64,000 bases of DNA from Ruminococcoides sp052118065 (GTDB lineage: Bacteria > Bacillota > Clostridia > Oscillospirales > Acutalibacteraceae). The stretch is taken from positions 1 to 64,000 of the forward strand of contig JBQKHY010000007.1 of the NCBI GenBank assembly GCA_052118065.1, read 5' to 3'. The notes under the pieces are model-generated. The model was not told the origin of the DNA, made no database searches, and saw only the letters and a program-made list of their open reading frames with translations. The translations under genes were made by a program, and so were the position numbers. Shown here piece by piece: positions 8,661 to 17,407 of the stretch (the first letter of the stretch is position 1; each line of letters opens with the position of its first letter).

Positions 8661-8757
8661 ATATTATTTTTTTACTATTGCATCTTCATTTTACAATCTG
8701 CGATCAAAAAATAATTTACGAAAATAGTGATTTAGTACATATTATTAGTATTTATTA

Positions 8758-8786
8758 TTGATAAGTTTAATTATATGTGATACAAT
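8758..8786 (+). promoter_or_regulatory. Promoter of the polysaccharide operon
   Basis: TTGATA (8758-8763), 17-nt spacer, TACAAT (8781-8786). The start would be near 8793, giving a leader of about 75 nt. No internal terminator is visible before 38215. The leader shows no obvious riboswitch. Confidence 0.65.
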
Positions 8787-8867
8787 ATACTAGTATTATT
8801 ACGAATAATTTTATTATATTTAATCAAATTATGTGGTATATTATTGAATTTTGAGAGGGCATTTAAG

Positions 8868-9626
8868 TTGAATTTAGGTATTGAGAATAAAAATGTGCTT
8901 ATTGTAGGTGCAAGTAAAGGTATAGGTAAAGGTATTGCTTTAGATTTTGCAGAAGAGAAAGCTAATATTGTTGCAGTTGCAAGATCAAAAGATTTAATGG
9001 AAAAAGTAAAAGAAGAAGCATTGGCTTTGGGTTGTCAATCATTTAATGTTGTAATTGAAGATATTATGGAATGTGATACCCAAGAATTTGCAAAGAAGTT
9101 GATAGAAAAGTATGGTGCATTTGATATAGTTGTACATAATGTTGGTGGCTCTCTTATTAGTAGAAATCCACTTGGTACAGGTGAAGAATGGAATTACGCA
9201 TTAAAGTTTAATGCCGTTGCCTCTATTGATATGAATAGTATCCTTATTCCACCTATGATTGAAAAAGGTTGGGGTAGAGTTATTCAAATTTCATCAATTT
9301 CCGGTAAAATGTTAAGAGGTAATCCTTTATATGCTTCTGCTAAGGCATTCCTAAATGCTTATGTGGAGTCTGTCGGCAGAGCATTAGCCCCAAAGGGTGT
9401 TGTGCTTTCTGCAGTTGAACCGGGTGCAGTTGCTTTTGAAGGCAGCTATTGGGATAACTTTATTAAAGAAGGTCATCCAAGAGTTCATGACTTTTTAAGT
9501 CATCATCAAGCAATTGATCGTTTTGGTACACCAAAAGAAATAGCAGATGTTGTTTTGTTTATGGCAAGTGAACAGGCATCATTCATGCCTGGGGCAGTTA
9601 TACCTGTCGATGGTGCAAATTGTTAA
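8868..9626 (+). CDS. Short-chain dehydrogenase/reductase (SDR)
   Basis: 252 residues with a Rossmann fold. The NAD(P)-binding GASKGIG is at 14-20, NVGG is in the middle, a catalytic serine lies in QISSISG, and the YASAK motif places Tyr155 and Lys159 at the classic positions. It would oxidise or reduce a hydroxyl/keto group, here probably on a sugar or sugar precursor. The start is TTG 8868 with GAGAGGG about 9 nt upstream, giving MNLGIENKNVLIVG, the normal family N-terminus; an earlier TTG at 8844 precedes the site. It is the first gene after the operon promoter, 14 bp ahead of the priming transferase. It may act with the transketolase pair. Substrate unknown. Confidence 0.88.
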   Translation: MNLGIENKNVLIVGASKGIGKGIALDFAEEKANIVAVARSKDLMEKVKEEALALGCQSFNVVIEDIMECDTQEFAKKLIEKYGAFDIVVHNVGGSLISRNPLGTGEEWNYALKFNAVASIDMNSILIPPMIEKGWGRVIQISSISGKMLRGNPLYASAKAFLNAYVESVGRALAPKGVVLSAVEPGAVAFEGSYWDNFIKEGHPRVHDFLSHHQAIDRFGTPKEIADVVLFMASEQASFMPGAVIPVDGANC

Positions 9627-9640
9627 TTTGAGGTGTAGTA

Positions 9641-10309
9641 GTGAAGCGTTTATTTGATATTGTTGTTAGTGGTATTGGACTGATTTTGTTATCATGGTTA
9701 TTTTTAATTCTAGCAATTGCTATTAAGATAGATAGTCCCGGTGGAGTGTTCTTTAGAGGCCCTAGAGTAGGTCGAAATGGAAAAACTTTTAGAATTTTTA
9801 AATTCCGTTCAATGATACCTGATTGTGAAGGTAAAGGAAAATGGAATGTAGGTGATGATGACGACAGAATCACTCGTGTGGGACATTTTCTTAGAAAAAC
9901 AAAGTTGGATGAAATTCCTCAGTTAATCAATGTGTTTATCGGTAATATGAGCTTTGTCGGACCAAGACCGGAACTTCAGGTTTATGTTAATATGTACACT
10001 GATGAAGAAAAGCCTATTCTAGACTTAAAACCCGGTATTACAGATTATGCCAGTATGGCAAATATTGCACAGTTTGAAGTGTTTACTAAAGCTGAAGATT
10101 CTGATGAAGCATATTTAAAATATGTTAGACCTTTAAAGCTAAAGTTACAGTTATATTATAGGTACCATCATAGTTTCTTTGGTGATATTCGTATTATTTT
10201 TTGGACTGTATATAAGGTTATTTTTAAATCCGATAAACTTCCAAAAGAGATTGTTCCTATTGTAGAGGAACATGAAAGGAATATTAAAAATAATTCAGCT
10301 ATTAATTAA
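9641..10309 (+). CDS. Initiating sugar-phosphate transferase (WbaP/WcaJ type)
   Basis: 222 residues, the short (catalytic-domain only) form of the bacterial sugar transferase family that loads the first sugar-1-phosphate on undecaprenyl phosphate. An N-terminal membrane helix (about 8-28) precedes GGVFFRGPRVGRNGK, KFRSM, TKLDEIPQLINVFIGNMSFV and GPRPELQVY, all family signatures. PGITDYASM lies in the catalytic region. It acts at the inner membrane face and starts glycan assembly. The GTG start at 9641 has GAGGTG 5 nt before it. A polymerase gene follows after 16 bp. The first sugar cannot be assigned. Confidence 0.93.
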   Translation: MKRLFDIVVSGIGLILLSWLFLILAIAIKIDSPGGVFFRGPRVGRNGKTFRIFKFRSMIPDCEGKGKWNVGDDDDRITRVGHFLRKTKLDEIPQLINVFIGNMSFVGPRPELQVYVNMYTDEEKPILDLKPGITDYASMANIAQFEVFTKAEDSDEAYLKYVRPLKLKLQLYYRYHHSFFGDIRIIFWTVYKVIFKSDKLPKEIVPIVEEHERNIKNNSAIN

Positions 10310-10325
10310 TGGAGCAATGTAATAG

Positions 10326-11480
10326 ATGATAGTATATTGGTCTATGATCGCATGGGTGCTTCTGTTTTATTTTATTTACTCATTAGGTCATAAAAATAAA
10401 AAAGTATATGACTTTGCCGGTCAATCAATTAATAATATACAACAAGATAATGAATTTGTTTATCATAAAATCCCATACATCTATGCAATTCTTGTGTTTG
10501 GTTATTTTGTTTTTTGGATTGGCATTAGAAGATATGTTGCTGATACTTCAACATACATTGGCATATTTAATTCAATATCAACTGATTTTTCAACTGCTTG
10601 GAGTAATATAGATTGGGAGAACAGTAAATCACCATTGTTTGATGCTTTTAATGCGATTTTTAAAAATTTTATATCTGATAATTATACATGGTGGTTAATG
10701 ACTATTGCGATTTTTTCAGGATTTTGTGTTTTGAAAACATTGCATAAGTATTCTTTGAATTTCTTTTATAGTTCTTATCTATTCATAACATTATTGACAT
10801 TTACATGGATGATGAATGGCATGAGACAGTTTATTTGTGTTTCTTTTCTTTTCCTTCTTTGCGATTGGTTAATTGAAGGTAAGTTTTTAAGATACTTAAT
10901 TCTTTGTTGTATTTTGTATTATGTTCACGCAACAGTAATAGTTATGATCCCTATATATTTTGTAGCTCGTTCAAAGCCATGGAGCAAAAAAATATTTGCC
11001 TTTTTGGTATGTATTATTTTGATATGTATTTTTTCGGAACCATTTTTTAACACAGCTGCAGATGCAGTGGGTGGAACTGCCTATTCAGGTGCTACAAGTC
11101 AATTTACTGAAGATGACGGTGTTAACCCTTTAAGAGTGTTATTTTATGCTATACCACCATTCTTGGCTTTTTGGAAGAAAGATAGATTGAGTCCATACTT
11201 TGAAAAATATAAAATATTGCCAATATCAATTAATATGTCTTTGGTCGCATTTTCATTATGTTTTGTTGCAATGTTTACAAGTGGTATTTTGATTGGTAGA
11301 ATGCCTGTTTATGCAGATGTATATAATTTAATTTTAATTCCATTTGTTTTATACTTTGGATTTGAAAAAGAAGACAGAACATGGGCATCTGTATTATATG
11401 CATTAGTTGCACTTGCTTATTTTTACACTCAATGGAATGGCAATAATTATGATAGTGAATTAACAGGGTTCTTTGTATAG
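10326..11480 (+). CDS. EpsG/Wzy-like polysaccharide polymerase
   Basis: 384 residues with about ten hydrophobic segments. After the first two helices the loop carries RRYVADTSTYIGIFNSI, the R..(x)DT..Y..F pattern of EpsG/Wzy-like polymerases. In Wzy-dependent pathways this protein joins repeat units on the outer membrane-leaflet side. Position directly after the priming transferase supports the role. The ATG start has GGAG 11 nt upstream. It has no close sequence motif beyond the EpsG pattern, so polymerase is favoured over O-antigen ligase. Confidence 0.8.
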   Translation: MIVYWSMIAWVLLFYFIYSLGHKNKKVYDFAGQSINNIQQDNEFVYHKIPYIYAILVFGYFVFWIGIRRYVADTSTYIGIFNSISTDFSTAWSNIDWENSKSPLFDAFNAIFKNFISDNYTWWLMTIAIFSGFCVLKTLHKYSLNFFYSSYLFITLLTFTWMMNGMRQFICVSFLFLLCDWLIEGKFLRYLILCCILYYVHATVIVMIPIYFVARSKPWSKKIFAFLVCIILICIFSEPFFNTAADAVGGTAYSGATSQFTEDDGVNPLRVLFYAIPPFLAFWKKDRLSPYFEKYKILPISINMSLVAFSLCFVAMFTSGILIGRMPVYADVYNLILIPFVLYFGFEKEDRTWASVLYALVALAYFYTQWNGNNYDSELTGFFV

Positions 11481-11509
11481 ATTAATTATGTTGGTTATAG
11501 GATATTTTT

Positions 11510-12532
11510 ATGAGTAAAAGAAATTTAGGTTTTATCAATTATGCCTATGCAATAGGTGCAATGCTTGTTGTATTAGGTCATTCAACACCTACCGGAAGTT
11601 CTGATATGCCATTATTTATTGATAATATTAGAACTTTTATATATTGTTTTCATATGCCTTTATTCTTCTTTATTGCAGGTGTGTTATTAAGATATACTAC
11701 GAAATCTAAGAAGAAACCATATGGAATGTTTATAAAAAATAAAGTTAAGAGATTTTTAATCCCTTATTTTGTTTTTTCGGCAGTGGGCTTTCTTCCGAAA
11801 ATATTTCTGTCATCATTAGTTAATGATGAAGTATCATTTAGTTTTAAATATTTAGTTACAATTGTTTTTAATCCAAGGCAGAATGTTTGGGGACACTTTT
11901 GGTTTTTGCCAACATTGCTTATAATATATGTGTTCTCATATTTGTTATTAAGATGTATTGAGAATAAGTATGTAAAATTTGCAGTAACTGTAATAGTTAT
12001 ATTGATGGCAGTTTTACCTGTAAAATGTGACTGGTTTGCTATAAATGATATATTTAAGCAGTTAGTTTATTTTTGGATTGGTTTAATACTTAGTGATACT
12101 ATTATTTATAAAAGGAACAAGATTTTTAAATGTTGGATTTCAATAATATGTATTATATTATCAGTAATTGCATTTGTATATTTCAAAAACCATTATTACT
12201 ACGGTAAAGAGTGGTTATCAAACCTTGTATCTGTAATTATTGGTGTATTGATGATTTATGCAGTTATGTATATTTCAGAATTATTAGAAATTAAAAATAT
12301 AAATGTATTGGACTTTTTAAACGGAAAAACATTTACTGTATATTTGTTTTCTTGGCCATGTCAAGCTATTGTAGAAATGCTAACAAACAGAGTGTTGGGA
12401 CTCCATTGGTATATAGTAATGCAAAGTATGTTTGTTGTGGGTATGGTGATTCCATTATTAATTAGTTTTGTATATAGTAAATTTAAAAAACATCCAAGTT
12501 TTATAAATCTTTTAATAGGGTATAACGAATAG
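11510..12532 (+). CDS. Acyltransferase-3 family membrane protein
   Basis: 340 residues, about ten membrane helices. N-terminal INYAYAIGAMLVVLGHSTP contains the catalytic-type histidine, and CFHMPLFFFIAG follows. FWFLPTLLIIY lies mid-protein. These fit OafA/NolL-type enzymes that transfer acetyl or other acyl groups to sugar hydroxyls. It is intact, unlike the copy at 5147. The gene lies 29 bp after the polymerase and 14 bp before the transketolase pair. Acyl donor and target sugar are unknown. Confidence 0.85.
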   Translation: MSKRNLGFINYAYAIGAMLVVLGHSTPTGSSDMPLFIDNIRTFIYCFHMPLFFFIAGVLLRYTTKSKKKPYGMFIKNKVKRFLIPYFVFSAVGFLPKIFLSSLVNDEVSFSFKYLVTIVFNPRQNVWGHFWFLPTLLIIYVFSYLLLRCIENKYVKFAVTVIVILMAVLPVKCDWFAINDIFKQLVYFWIGLILSDTIIYKRNKIFKCWISIICIILSVIAFVYFKNHYYYGKEWLSNLVSVIIGVLMIYAVMYISELLEIKNINVLDFLNGKTFTVYLFSWPCQAIVEMLTNRVLGLHWYIVMQSMFVVGMVIPLLISFVYSKFKKHPSFINLLIGYNE

Positions 12533-12546
12533 GAGATTGGGTATAA

Positions 12547-13482
12547 ATGAATAGTCAAGATTTAGCATGGCTGATAAGACGCCATGGTATAGAAATGACA
12601 CACCTTTCAGGAGGTAGCCATATTGGTGCAATTCTTTCAGTTGCAGATATTATGGGTGTGTTATACACAGATATTTTAAAATTCGACAGTAAAAATCCTA
12701 AGTGGGACGGTAGAGATAGATTTATTCTCAGTAAAGGTCATGCCGGTGCATCGGTATATGCTGCAATTGCTGAGAATGGATTTTTCGATACTGCAGAATT
12801 AAAAACACATTATGCAAACGGTAGCAGACTTTCCGGTCATGTGTCACATCACCTACCGGGTATAGATTTTTCAACAGGTTCATTAGGTCATGGATTACCG
12901 GTTGCAGCAGGTCGTGCATTAGCCGGTAAACAAGATGGTAAGTCATTCCGTTCATTTGTAGTTATGGGTGATGGTGAATGTAATGAGGGTTCAGTTTGGG
13001 AAGCAGCCGAATTTGCAAATCACTATAAACTGGATAACCTTGTGGCAATTGTTGACCACAACCATATGCAGAGTCTTGATTATTGTAATAACACTCTTGA
13101 AGTAGATATGGCAAAGCGTTGGGAAGGCTTTGGTTGGAATGTAATTGAAGTTGATGGTCATAACCATGATGAGTTGAGAAAAGCTCTTAAAGATACTTCA
13201 AATTCTGAGAAAAAGCCGACAGTTGTTATTGCACATACTGTAAAAGGTAAAGGTATTTCCTTTATGGAAAGTGATATTTTATGGCACTATAGATTTCCTC
13301 ATGACGGCTGGGAATATAACTGTGCAGTAAATGAACTACATAAAACAAAGCCTCATAATGTTGTTGACCCATATACTCCGGAGGGTTGTCCAAAGTGTGA
13401 AGCAGAACCTGAACACTGTCACCATACAGTTTCTGAAACATATCATCCAACCTATTATAAGAGGGAGGTTGAATCAAGATGA
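12547..13482 (+). CDS. Transketolase N-terminal (thiamine diphosphate) subunit
   Basis: 311 residues matching the ThDP-binding half of transketolase. HLSGGSHIGAILSVAD is near the N-terminus, SKGHAG and TGSLGHGLPVAAG (substrate/cofactor loops) follow, and GDGECNEGS begins the ThDP motif at about 141 with its Asn near 170. The split form is common in archaea and clostridia. Inside a glycan locus it may build a ketose precursor. It is coupled to the C-terminal subunit by a 4-bp ATGA overlap. Odd feature: the last 31 residues hold CPKCEAEPEHCHH, a possible metal site not needed for transketolase chemistry. Confidence 0.92.
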   Translation: MNSQDLAWLIRRHGIEMTHLSGGSHIGAILSVADIMGVLYTDILKFDSKNPKWDGRDRFILSKGHAGASVYAAIAENGFFDTAELKTHYANGSRLSGHVSHHLPGIDFSTGSLGHGLPVAAGRALAGKQDGKSFRSFVVMGDGECNEGSVWEAAEFANHYKLDNLVAIVDHNHMQSLDYCNNTLEVDMAKRWEGFGWNVIEVDGHNHDELRKALKDTSNSEKKPTVVIAHTVKGKGISFMESDILWHYRFPHDGWEYNCAVNELHKTKPHNVVDPYTPEGCPKCEAEPEHCHHTVSETYHPTYYKREVESR

Positions 13483-14411
13483 GAGATACAGTAATTCATA
13501 AGTTAATAGATTTAGGAAAAAAAGATAAAGATATAGAATTAATTACAGGTGATTTAGGTTTTGGTGTGTTAAAACCTTTTTGGGAAACACTACCTGACCA
13601 ATTTGTAAATGCCGGTATTGCTGAACAGAATATGACCGGTGCAGCAGCAGGTATGGCACTTGAAGGTAAAAAAGTTTTCACCTATTCAATCGGTAACTTT
13701 CCTACTTTGAGATGTCTGGAACAAATAAGAAATGATTGTGCTTATCACAATGCAAATGTAAATATTATTTGTGTTGGTGGTGGTTATGTTTACGGTTCAT
13801 TGGGTATGAGTCACCATGCAACAGAAGATATTGCAATTTTAAGAGCATTACCTGATGTTACAGTAATTTGTCCAGGTGATCCTGTTGAGGCAGCATTGGC
13901 AACAGAAAAAATTGCTAATACTGAAGGCACTTGTTATCTGCGTTTAGGTAGAGGTGGAGAAAAAGTAATCAACACTTCTATTAAAGAATTTGAAATCGGT
14001 AAAGCATACAAAATCAGAGATGCTAAAGATTTAGATAAGAAAGTAGCAGTATTTTCAACCGGTGCTATTCTTGAAGAAACTGCTAAGGCTTGTGATATGC
14101 TTGAAGAACAAGGTATTGCAGTTGAACAGTACAGTTTCCCATCAGTAAAGCCTATTGATAAAGATGTTATTGAGGATTGTGCAAAGAGATTTGACCACAT
14201 TTTTACAGTAGAAGAACATAATATTGTTGGTGGCTTTGGTGGTGCAGTAGCTGAAGTTATGGCTGAAAGTGGTAGTAAAGCAAAGTTGCACAGAATCGGT
14301 ATTGATGACTTTTATTGTATCAAGGTTGGTTCTCAAGCATATTTAAGAGAACAAGTTGGTATTGATGCAAAGGGCATTTGTAGTAAGGTAAAGGAAGTTG
14401 TAAGTGAGTAA
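13479..14411 (+). CDS. Transketolase C-terminal (pyrimidine-binding) subunit
   Basis: 310 residues, the partner of the preceding gene. It has ITGDLGFGVL, the AGIAEQNMTGAAAGMALEGK segment with the glutamate that activates ThDP, HHATEDIAILRALP, YLRLGRGGE, and the C-terminal domain with VEEHNIVGGFGGAVAE. The two subunits would form one active site at their interface. GAGGGAGG precedes the ATG. It overlaps the next glycosyltransferase by 8 bp, so it is tightly embedded in the glycan operon. It is therefore more likely to serve precursor synthesis than central metabolism (inference). Confidence 0.92.
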   Translation: MRDTVIHKLIDLGKKDKDIELITGDLGFGVLKPFWETLPDQFVNAGIAEQNMTGAAAGMALEGKKVFTYSIGNFPTLRCLEQIRNDCAYHNANVNIICVGGGYVYGSLGMSHHATEDIAILRALPDVTVICPGDPVEAALATEKIANTEGTCYLRLGRGGEKVINTSIKEFEIGKAYKIRDAKDLDKKVAVFSTGAILEETAKACDMLEEQGIAVEQYSFPSVKPIDKDVIEDCAKRFDHIFTVEEHNIVGGFGGAVAEVMAESGSKAKLHRIGIDDFYCIKVGSQAYLREQVGIDAKGICSKVKEVVSE

Positions 14412-15501
14412 GGTCTTAATATTAGCAAATCACTATAATACTCTAAGAATTTTTAGAAGAGAATTAATTAAAAAGATTGCACAGTTAGGTAATGAAGTTA
14501 TAATTTCTATTCCTCCTGCTGAACAAAAGGAAATTGATACCTTGGAGTCATACGGCTCTAAAGTTGTTATTACTGATATGGAAAGAAGAGGAATGAATCC
14601 TTTAAAGGATATTTCATTGTTTAATAGATATAAGAAGTTAATCAAGTCAGTAAACCCTGATAAGGTTATTACATATACTATCAAGCCTAATATTTACGGT
14701 TCTATTGCTTGTAAAAGTCTTAAAATTCCTCATTATTGTAATGTTACCGGTCTAGGTTCTGCTTTTATGGCTGATGGTGGATTAATGAGAAAACTTGTTT
14801 CTACAATGTACAAGTTCTCAATGAATAAGGCTGAAAAGATTTTCTTTGAGAATGTGGGAAACAGAGATGTTCTCGTCAACGGTAAAATAATCAAACCTGA
14901 ACAAGCAGTTGTTATGGCCGGTGCAGGTGTTAATGTTGATGAATTTGCTTTTTCTGAATATCCTAAAGACGATGGAAAAATACATTTTTTAAATGTTGGC
15001 CGTATTATGAAAGAAAAAGGCATGGATGAACTTTTCTATGCTATAAAGAAGATAAGAAAAGATTATTCCAATGTTACTTTTGACTTTATAGGTTGGTATG
15101 AGGATAATTACAGAGAAATTGTAGAAAAAATGCAAAGTGAGGGCTTGATTTCTTTTCATGGTTTTCAAAGTGATGTAACACCATTTATTAAGAAAGCAAA
15201 TTGTATTGTTCATCCATCGTATCATGAAGGTATGTCAAATACATTACTTGAGTCTTGTTCAATGGGCAGACCTATAATTACTTCTAATATTCATGGTTGC
15301 TTAGAGGCAGTAGATGAAGGTAAAAACGGTTATTTATGCAATGTTAAAGATGGAGAAGATTTGTATAAAAAGATAAAAATGTTTATTGAGTTGCCTTATG
15401 AAAAGAAAGCAGAAATGGGCAAATATGCTAGAGATTTTGTTATTAAAAACTTTAATAAAACTGATGTTGTTGACAAAACTCTAAAGGAAATTGGTTTATG
15501 A
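14404..15501 (+). CDS. GT4-family glycosyltransferase
   Basis: 365 residues, GT-B fold. The N-terminal domain (about 1-165) starts KVLILANHYNTLRIFRREL, resembling galacturonosyl/GalNAc-type transferases of capsule loci. The C-terminal domain carries FLNVGRIMKEKGMDEL and the retaining EX7E motif EGMSNTLLE in HPSYHEGMSNTLLES. It would transfer a nucleotide-activated sugar to a lipid-linked acceptor. The GTG start at 14404 overlaps the transketolase by 8 bp, and the end overlaps the next gene by 4 bp. Donor unknown. Confidence 0.9.
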   Translation: MSKVLILANHYNTLRIFRRELIKKIAQLGNEVIISIPPAEQKEIDTLESYGSKVVITDMERRGMNPLKDISLFNRYKKLIKSVNPDKVITYTIKPNIYGSIACKSLKIPHYCNVTGLGSAFMADGGLMRKLVSTMYKFSMNKAEKIFFENVGNRDVLVNGKIIKPEQAVVMAGAGVNVDEFAFSEYPKDDGKIHFLNVGRIMKEKGMDELFYAIKKIRKDYSNVTFDFIGWYEDNYREIVEKMQSEGLISFHGFQSDVTPFIKKANCIVHPSYHEGMSNTLLESCSMGRPIITSNIHGCLEAVDEGKNGYLCNVKDGEDLYKKIKMFIELPYEKKAEMGKYARDFVIKNFNKTDVVDKTLKEIGL

Positions 15502-16481
15502 TAGATAATTGTAAAATTAGTATAGTTATTCCTGTTTACAATGTTGAAAAATATTTGCAAGAATGTGTTGATAGTGTTGTTAAGCAGTCTTACAAAAATA
15601 TAGAGATAATCCTTGTTGATGATGGCTCTAAAGACAATTCACCTAAGTTATGTGATGAATTAGCGAAAACTGATGATAGAATCAAAGTTATTCATAAAGA
15701 GAATGGTGGACTATCATCCGCTAGAAATGCCGGTATGAAAGTAATAACCGGTGACTATTTTGTTTTTTTAGACAGTGATGACTATTGGACTGATTTAGAT
15801 TTTCTAAAAAAGATAGTTAATGACAAATTAATTATGAACCCTGATATTATTATTTTTGGATATTCAAAAGATAAGAAACTTCTGGAAGAATATACAAGAA
15901 ATAAGGACTTGGAAAATCAGATTAATTGTGACACAAAAAAAGAAACATTTAGACAGTTGATTTTAAATGATAAACTTCATTCTTCTGCTTGTAACAAGCT
16001 ATTTAGTTCAAATTTGTTAAATGAAAATACATTCTTTATTGAAGGTATATGCTCAGAAGATATTGATTGGATTGCCAGAATGATTATTTTGGCAAATAAG
16101 ATAATGTACTATGATGATTACATCTATTTTTATAGAGAAAATGAAAACTCTATTACTCATTCAATTACAAGAAAAAATATCATTGACTTAGTAGGTCAAA
16201 TTAAAAGGGTTGTAGCGTATTCAGAAAAAATAAAGAATGAAGATTATTATGAATGGTATATGAATTATTGTGCCTATCAATATATAACATTTTTGAATAA
16301 TGTTGTTACTATTGATAAAAAGGAAGATATTTCAGGATTTGTTGAAGAAATGAAATCATATACATATTTGTTAAATTATCATAACAATAAAAAGGTAGAT
16401 TTAGTTTATAAATTCTATAAGTTACTTGGATATAAGGGTATGCTTAAAGTATTAAAAATGTTTTTGAAAATTAGAGGATAA
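15498..16481 (+). CDS. GT2-family glycosyltransferase
   Basis: 327 residues. Canonical GT-A motifs: ISIVIPVYNVEKYLQEC, ILVDDGSKDNSP, HKENGGLSSARNAGM, and DSDD at 92-95. It is close kin to 20808 and 22804, which share the same N-terminal pattern, so this looks like a duplicated family within the locus. The ATG start overlaps the GT4 stop (4-bp ATGA). Linkage and sugar cannot be deduced. Confidence 0.9.
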   Translation: MIDNCKISIVIPVYNVEKYLQECVDSVVKQSYKNIEIILVDDGSKDNSPKLCDELAKTDDRIKVIHKENGGLSSARNAGMKVITGDYFVFLDSDDYWTDLDFLKKIVNDKLIMNPDIIIFGYSKDKKLLEEYTRNKDLENQINCDTKKETFRQLILNDKLHSSACNKLFSSNLLNENTFFIEGICSEDIDWIARMIILANKIMYYDDYIYFYRENENSITHSITRKNIIDLVGQIKRVVAYSEKIKNEDYYEWYMNYCAYQYITFLNNVVTIDKKEDISGFVEEMKSYTYLLNYHNNKKVDLVYKFYKLLGYKGMLKVLKMFLKIRG

Positions 16482-16485
16482 AGTG

Positions 16486-17394
16486 ATGGATAAGCCTATA
16501 CTTACAGTTTTTACTCCGGCATATAATAGGGCTGATTTGCTTACAAGATGCTATGAGAGTATGTGTAAACAAACCAATAAAAATTTTATATGGATGATTG
16601 TTGATGATGGTTCAACTGACAATACGAGAGAAATTTCTGAAAGTTGGGTAAAGAACACTAAAGATTTTCAAGTAATCTATATTTATAAGGAAAATGGTGG
16701 ATTACATACAGCTTATAATACTGCTATTGCAAATATAGATACAGAACTTTGTGTCTGTATTGACTCTGATGATTTTATGCCTGATAATGCAGTGGAATTG
16801 ATACTGGATTTTTGGGAAAAGAATGGTTCAGATAAATATGCCGGTATAGTTGGTCTGGATTTTGATATGGACGGTAATGTAATAGGTGATATGTTGCCGG
16901 ATATTAAAAGTGTTAATTTAATAGGACTGTTTACCGGAAAATATAATATAGTTAATGGTGATAGAACTAATGTAGTTAGAACAGAACTATATAAGAAATA
17001 TGCACCGATGAAAGTATTTAAAGGTGAAAAGAACTTTAATCCTCATTATATGCATTTACAGATAAGTGAGGAATATGATTTTCTTGTTTTAAATGAAAAT
17101 CTAAGATTTGTTGATTATCAAGAAACAGGTATGACTAATTCAATGCTTAAACAGTATAGAAGCAGTCCTAATAGTTTTGCTGAGATAAGAAAGTTATATT
17201 TATCCTTTAAGGATACTTCTCTTAAATTTAAGATTAAACATAGTATTCATCTTGCATCCAGTTGTATTCTAGCAAAGAAAACTATGTCGTCAATAAAAGA
17301 CAATCCATACAAATTGCTTTCAGTAATTGCATTACCTTTTGGATTTGCTCTTTCTGTTTTCATAAGAATGAAAACAAAAGGAATGAGTTTTTAA
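16486..17394 (+). CDS. GT2-family glycosyltransferase
   Basis: 302 residues. LTVFTPAYNRADLLTRCYES, IVDDGSTDNT, KENGGLHTAYNTAI and the metal site DSDD (93-96) define a GT-A transferase of the subtype common in clostridial capsule loci. The C-terminus ends with a hydrophobic stretch (about 275-295), possibly membrane-attaching. The start is ATG 16486, 8 nt after AGAGGA; the GTG at 16483 is less likely. It begins five bases after the previous stop. Substrate unknown. Confidence 0.88.
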   Translation: MDKPILTVFTPAYNRADLLTRCYESMCKQTNKNFIWMIVDDGSTDNTREISESWVKNTKDFQVIYIYKENGGLHTAYNTAIANIDTELCVCIDSDDFMPDNAVELILDFWEKNGSDKYAGIVGLDFDMDGNVIGDMLPDIKSVNLIGLFTGKYNIVNGDRTNVVRTELYKKYAPMKVFKGEKNFNPHYMHLQISEEYDFLVLNENLRFVDYQETGMTNSMLKQYRSSPNSFAEIRKLYLSFKDTSLKFKIKHSIHLASSCILAKKTMSSIKDNPYKLLSVIALPFGFALSVFIRMKTKGMSF

Positions 17395-17407
17395 ATAGAG
17401 GATATTT

